From the NCBI GenBank assembly GCA_035391225.1, contig DAOPKN010000103.1:1-5928 (forward strand): 5,928 bases of DNA. The letters are read 5' to 3'. The DNA is from DAOPKN01 sp035391225 (GTDB lineage: Bacteria > Thermotogota > Thermotogae > MWEM01). The notes under the pieces are model-generated. The model ran no database searches. It was not told the origin of the DNA and saw only the letters and a list, made by a program, of their open reading frames with translations. Made by a program: the position numbers and the translations under genes. The stretch's first letter is position 1. Each line of letters opens with the position of its first letter. Below, one piece after another: positions 4,117 through 5,928 of this stretch.

Positions 4117-5838
4117 ATGAATTTTTCCGGCAGGCTGAAACATGCGTTTCCACTCGTTCTATTCTGCTGTCTTCTTTCCGTGGTGTTTGCCGCGGAAGGG
4201 GGAGCGGAAAAGATCCTGGTAACGGGGACCCACGGGCAATCGAGCTGGATGAACGTGGAAGATTTCCTGCGCGGGTTGGTGGTGGTTCCCGATCTGCCCA
4301 CTCCCTTGAAGGTGGAATTGGAAATCCAACCCGGAGGGGCCCCCGCGGTGTTTTCCTCGGGGCAATACAACCCACAGATCTGTTTTTCCGCCAACCAAGA
4401 TGCCCACCTTTTGCTGTTCCACGTGAATGCAAAGGGGCAGTTGACCCTGATGTGGCCGGACATCGTGGAGGATCCCTCGTTGCAAACCTTCGTGCCCGCG
4501 GGACGGCAAATCACCATCCCGCGGATTTTCCGGTTCTTCGGGGACTACCAGGGGCGGGAGTTTTTCCAGGTGTTCGCTTTCCAGAGCCTGGGGGCTGAGC
4601 TCAGGGACATGGTGGTTGCGATGGCTTCCCAATCCCGGGAGGACTTGGTGTACGTTGCGACAAACCCCCTTTTCGAGAACCACGTGGTGAAAGATTTCAA
4701 GCGTGAAAGCACCCAGGGTTGGGCCTCGAACATGGTGGATTACTACTTCAACATCGTTCCTCAGTTTGTGCAAGCAACCTTTGGGGTTCCCGCCAGCCCC
4801 TACTGGTTCCTGGATGGAATGCGGGTGGACCAAGGGTACGTGTCGCTTTCCCTTGCACCCGGGGAGCACCTCGTGCAGTACTACCAGGGGGATACGTTGT
4901 TCCGGAAAATCGTGGAAGTCAACCGGCCGGGGCAAATGGTTCACCTGGGAGAAACACTTCCCCCTCCATCCCCCACTTCGCCATCGGTGCCCAGGCAGCG
5001 GAAGGTGTTTTCCTTTTTGGTGGGAATCAGCGCGTATCCAGGGGATAACTACCTGTCGACACCTGCCCGGGATGCCCGTGGCCTTTCGGAAGCGCTTTCC
5101 ACCAGCGTTCGCAAGGAAGGAGGAGTGTTCGACAGCAAGGTTCTGCTCGATTCGCAAGCTACCCGCGGGGCGATCGCGTCGTTCTTGGAATCGGGGATTT
5201 TTTCCCACATCGACCAGGAAACGGACGTACTCATCTTCTTTTCCGGGCACGGGTATACCACCGAGGACCTGGATGGGGACGAGGAAGATGGTGTGGACGA
5301 GATGCTGGTACCCATCGATTTCCGCCCCGTTCCGGGAGGCCTCGACCCTTCGTCGTGCCTCGTGGATGATGATCTTTCGGTGTATTTCCGGCAGATCGCT
5401 GCCTCGTCGCGGAACCTGTTCGTGGTGCTGGATAGTTGCTTCGCGGGGAGCGCGCAGAAGGGCATCAAGGGGTTCGTGCCGCTTTCGGGAACGAAGAATT
5501 TCGTAGACGTGAACAAGGATGCCCTCGAAGGGGAACTCGGGCAGATCCGGGACAATTTCCTCTTCTTGGCTTCTTCCAAGGGTGACCAGAAGTCCTGGGC
5601 AGATCCATTGCAGAACTTGAACTACAGCTTGTTTACCTACTTCCTGCTGGAGGGGATCCGGGGGGAGGCAGATCGAGATTACGATGGAATGGTGGATGCG
5701 GAGGAGATCTTCGCTTTCGTGTCCGAGCGGGTTCCCCGCTGGGTACGGGAGAACATCCCAGGGCTGCCCCCGGGGGCTCCCGTGCAGATGCCGGTTTTCG
5801 AGAACCCTTCCGAGAGGAAGTGGATGTTGAAATACTAA
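4117..5838 (+). CDS. Exported caspase-family (C14, metacaspase-like) protease with DUF4384 and PEGA-like domains; caspase B
   Basis: The protein has 573 aa. Residues 1-25 form a signal peptide, probably cut after VFA. Residues about 54-215 are a DUF4384 module (LVVVPD at 54-59, ICFSANQDAHLLLFHVNAKG, QLTLMWPD, closing WASNMVDYYF from 202). Residues about 221-278 look like a degenerate PEGA repeat (WFLDGMRVDQG, then LAPGEHLVQYYQG). A Pro/Ser-rich linker (280-295) leads to the caspase domain from 296: VGISAYPGDNYLSTPARDARG, catalytic His378 in FFSGHGY, the acidic DLDGDEEDGVDE loop, and Cys441 in LDSCFAG with Asp439 before it. DRDYDGMVDAEE (519-530) fits an EF-hand calcium loop. It is a paralogue of caspase A (shared DSCF(S/A)GSAQK, NF.FLA..KG and YFLLEG) with an added PEGA-like segment and linker. 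Both catalytic residues are present, so it should be active; Arg/Lys specificity and calcium dependence are inferred from metacaspases. The next gene follows after 12 nt. Confidence 0.93.
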   Translation: MNFSGRLKHAFPLVLFCCLLSVVFAAEGGAEKILVTGTHGQSSWMNVEDFLRGLVVVPDLPTPLKVELEIQPGGAPAVFSSGQYNPQICFSANQDAHLLLFHVNAKGQLTLMWPDIVEDPSLQTFVPAGRQITIPRIFRFFGDYQGREFFQVFAFQSLGAELRDMVVAMASQSREDLVYVATNPLFENHVVKDFKRESTQGWASNMVDYYFNIVPQFVQATFGVPASPYWFLDGMRVDQGYVSLSLAPGEHLVQYYQGDTLFRKIVEVNRPGQMVHLGETLPPPSPTSPSVPRQRKVFSFLVGISAYPGDNYLSTPARDARGLSEALSTSVRKEGGVFDSKVLLDSQATRGAIASFLESGIFSHIDQETDVLIFFSGHGYTTEDLDGDEEDGVDEMLVPIDFRPVPGGLDPSSCLVDDDLSVYFRQIAASSRNLFVVLDSCFAGSAQKGIKGFVPLSGTKNFVDVNKDALEGELGQIRDNFLFLASSKGDQKSWADPLQNLNYSLFTYFLLEGIRGEADRDYDGMVDAEEIFAFVSERVPRWVRENIPGLPPGAPVQMPVFENPSERKWMLKY

Positions 5839-5843
5839 GGAGG
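5837..5843 (+). promoter_or_regulatory. Ribosome binding site overlapping the caspase B stop codon
   Basis: AAGGAGG shares its two A residues with the TAA stop (5836-5838) and stands 7 nt before ATG 5851, so the fifth gene is probably translated as part of the same operon. Confidence 0.8.
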
Positions 5844-5850
5844 AAAAAGG

Positions 5851-5928
5851 ATGAAAAAAAGAAGTTTGGTGCTGCTCGTTTTGTTAGTGTTGGTTTCGTT
5901 GTTTGCCTTTTCAAGCATTTCGGATGCC
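5851..5928 (+). CDS. Exported protein of unknown type, 5' end only (signal peptide)
   Basis: Only the first 26 codons are in the window. They read MKKRS followed by a Leu/Val-rich core (LVLLVLLVLV) and SLFAFSSISDA, a typical Sec signal peptide that may be cut near the window edge. The strong ribosome binding site and the 12-nt gap make it a member of the caspase operon. The mature product cannot be identified. From the pattern of the operon, another DUF4384, PEGA or caspase protein would be expected. Confidence 0.8.
   Translation, partial: MKKRSLVLLVLLVLVSLFAFSSISDA

Noticed and set aside
4159..5250. Minus-strand open frame of 363 codons opposite caspase B
   Set aside because: Same reasons: antisense to conserved caspase and DUF4384 coding sequence, with no domain in its own translation.

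Overview
The window is bacterial DNA of moderately high G+C. Genes are tightly packed on the + strand, and every complete gene is preceded by a strong GGAGG-type Shine-Dalgarno site. The sequence does not fix the taxon. Exported caspase-like proteins with DUF4384 and PEGA domains, together with an FGE-sulfatase-fold protein, are typical of free-living anaerobic or multicellular lineages and candidate phyla. I lean towards a thermophilic or candidate-phylum anaerobe, but this is a weak guess.

Layout. (1) Positions 1-395 hold the 3' end of an FGE-sulfatase (SUMF1-like, C-type-lectin-fold) gene. Its last ~45 codons look like the variable region of a diversity-generating retroelement (DGR): 16 putatively variable codons all end in C or T, and the 12 interspersed fixed codons contain no adenine. 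(2) Positions 396-733 are non-coding and hold a run of stem-loops: a G7/C7 hairpin, a long purine/pyrimidine inverted repeat, an 8-bp hairpin followed by T5 that may be a weak terminator, and two near-mirror hairpins whose loops (CCCA and TGGG) are complementary. (3) Positions 734-5928 form a probable five-gene operon with gaps of only 10-23 nt: exported caspase A (460 aa); an exported DUF4384-like protein with four PEGA repeats (464 aa); a stand-alone DUF4384 protein that may be a lipoprotein (184 aa); exported caspase B with DUF4384, PEGA-like and caspase domains (573 aa); and the signal peptide of a fifth exported protein cut by the window edge.

How the parts may work together (inference). 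All operon products carry N-terminal export signals, and the four complete ones share a DUF4384-type module. Both caspases keep the His/Cys dyad and have an EF-hand-like calcium loop near the C terminus. This suggests an extracytoplasmic, calcium-responsive proteolytic assembly in which DUF4384 and PEGA modules act as binding or scaffold parts. The adjacent, apparently hypervariable FGE-fold protein could be a recognition component. No DGR reverse transcriptase or template repeat lies in this window, so that half of the proposal depends on sequence elsewhere.
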